Below, piece by piece: positions 13,575 to 13,733 of a DNA stretch of 13,733 nt; positions within the stretch are counted from its first letter, which is position 1, and each line of letters opens with the position of its first letter. A program made the position numbers and the translations under genes. Origin of the DNA: Treponema sp. UBA6367. GTDB taxonomy: Bacteria; Spirochaetota; Spirochaetia; Treponematales; Treponemataceae. Below the pieces are notes generated by a model. The model was not told the DNA's origin. It did no database searches and saw nothing but the letters and a program-made list of their open reading frames with translations. The stretch lies in contig DJRF01000024.1 of assembly GCA_002437725.1 (NCBI GenBank), positions 1-13,733 of the forward strand, read 5' to 3'.

Positions 13575-13617
13575 GTCGTTCGGCCAAGGCTCGCCTACAA
13601 TTAAAACCTTGACTTAT
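13571..13617 (+). terminator. Hairpin spanning the groES stop codon
   Basis: ATAAGTC (13571-13577) and GACTTAT (13611-13617) are exact inverted arms. An inner CAAGG/CCTTG pairing (13585-13589 with 13607-13611) can extend the stem by four pairs past an asymmetric bulge; the shared G13611 can be used only once. The left arm contains the TAA stop codon. TTTT follows four bases later (13621-13624). It may be a weak terminator or a structured transcript end. Confidence 0.35.
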
Positions 13618-13636
13618 CAGTTTTAAAGTTTATATA

Positions 13637-13686
13637 AAATGCCCTTTCAAAGCGGAGCAAATATGCTTAGTTTTAGAAGGGCATTT
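13637..13686. terminator. Likely terminator hairpin after groES
   Basis: AAATGCCCTT (13637-13646) and AAGGGCATTT (13677-13686) form a perfect 10-bp stem followed on the + strand by AATTTTGGTTT. The 30-nt loop holds a further AGCA/TGCT hairpin (13656-13659 with 13664-13667). The AT-rich flank on the other side means that it could also end a leftward transcript from beyond the window. Confidence 0.55.
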
Positions 13687-13716
13687 AATTTTGGTTTATT
13701 AGAAATCTTCCATAAG

Positions 13717-13733
13717 AAAGTTTGCAACGCAAA
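13717..13733. repeat. Dispersed palindromic repeat, right copy (cut by window edge)
   Basis: AAAGTTTGCAACGCAAA is identical to 65-81. The window ends inside the right arm, so the inverted repeat is seen only in part. Its position just beyond the groES terminator suggests that the element occupies gene-end regions. Confidence 0.6.

Overview
The window looks like ordinary chromosome from a low-GC spirochaete, most likely a Treponema (gut or rumen type rather than T. pallidum). This is inference from gene content: a dCache chemoreceptor, an orphan groES without an adjacent groEL, and a short RpoS/RpoD-like sigma gene divergent from groES. From memory, T. pallidum also has its extra sigma gene (TP1012) beside groES (TP1013). 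No phage, plasmid, insertion sequence, CRISPR or tRNA was seen.

Layout. 1-360 is a non-coding leader with three tandem hairpins and a strong sigma-70 promoter for the chemoreceptor gene (361-2469, +). A 343-bp convergent gap holds a large predicted RNA structure and a second hairpin. cimA (citramalate synthase, 2813-4408, -) and a low-molecular-weight tyrosine phosphatase gene (4584-5036, -) follow. Divergent from these is a tight four-gene run on the + strand: a COG2426 membrane protein, dnaE (replicative polymerase), a YggT-family membrane protein and recG. The gaps are 22, 24 and 1 nt, so this is very probably one operon. recG overlaps the 3' end of a convergent sigma-factor gene (12055-12897, -) by 11 bp. 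A 404-bp AT-rich divergent region separates the sigma gene from groES (13302-13574, +). Two hairpins follow groES, and a copy of the left-end repeat begins at the right edge.

The most interesting observation is regulatory. A near-consensus sigma-54 (-24/-12) promoter with exact spacing lies directly upstream of the sigma-factor gene (12935-12951, - strand), giving a 27-nt leader that contains a perfect GGAGG. Two related 15-bp palindromes 40 bp apart lie about 170 and 210 bp upstream of the predicted start, where sigma-54 enhancer sites usually sit. This suggests an RpoN-to-secondary-sigma cascade resembling the RpoN-RpoS pathway of Borrelia. It is an inference from sequence only and needs comparative or experimental support.

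The genes cover chemotaxis, isoleucine precursor synthesis, protein dephosphorylation, replication and fork repair, transcription control and protein folding. Apart from dnaE and recG sharing an operon, there is no single pathway here.
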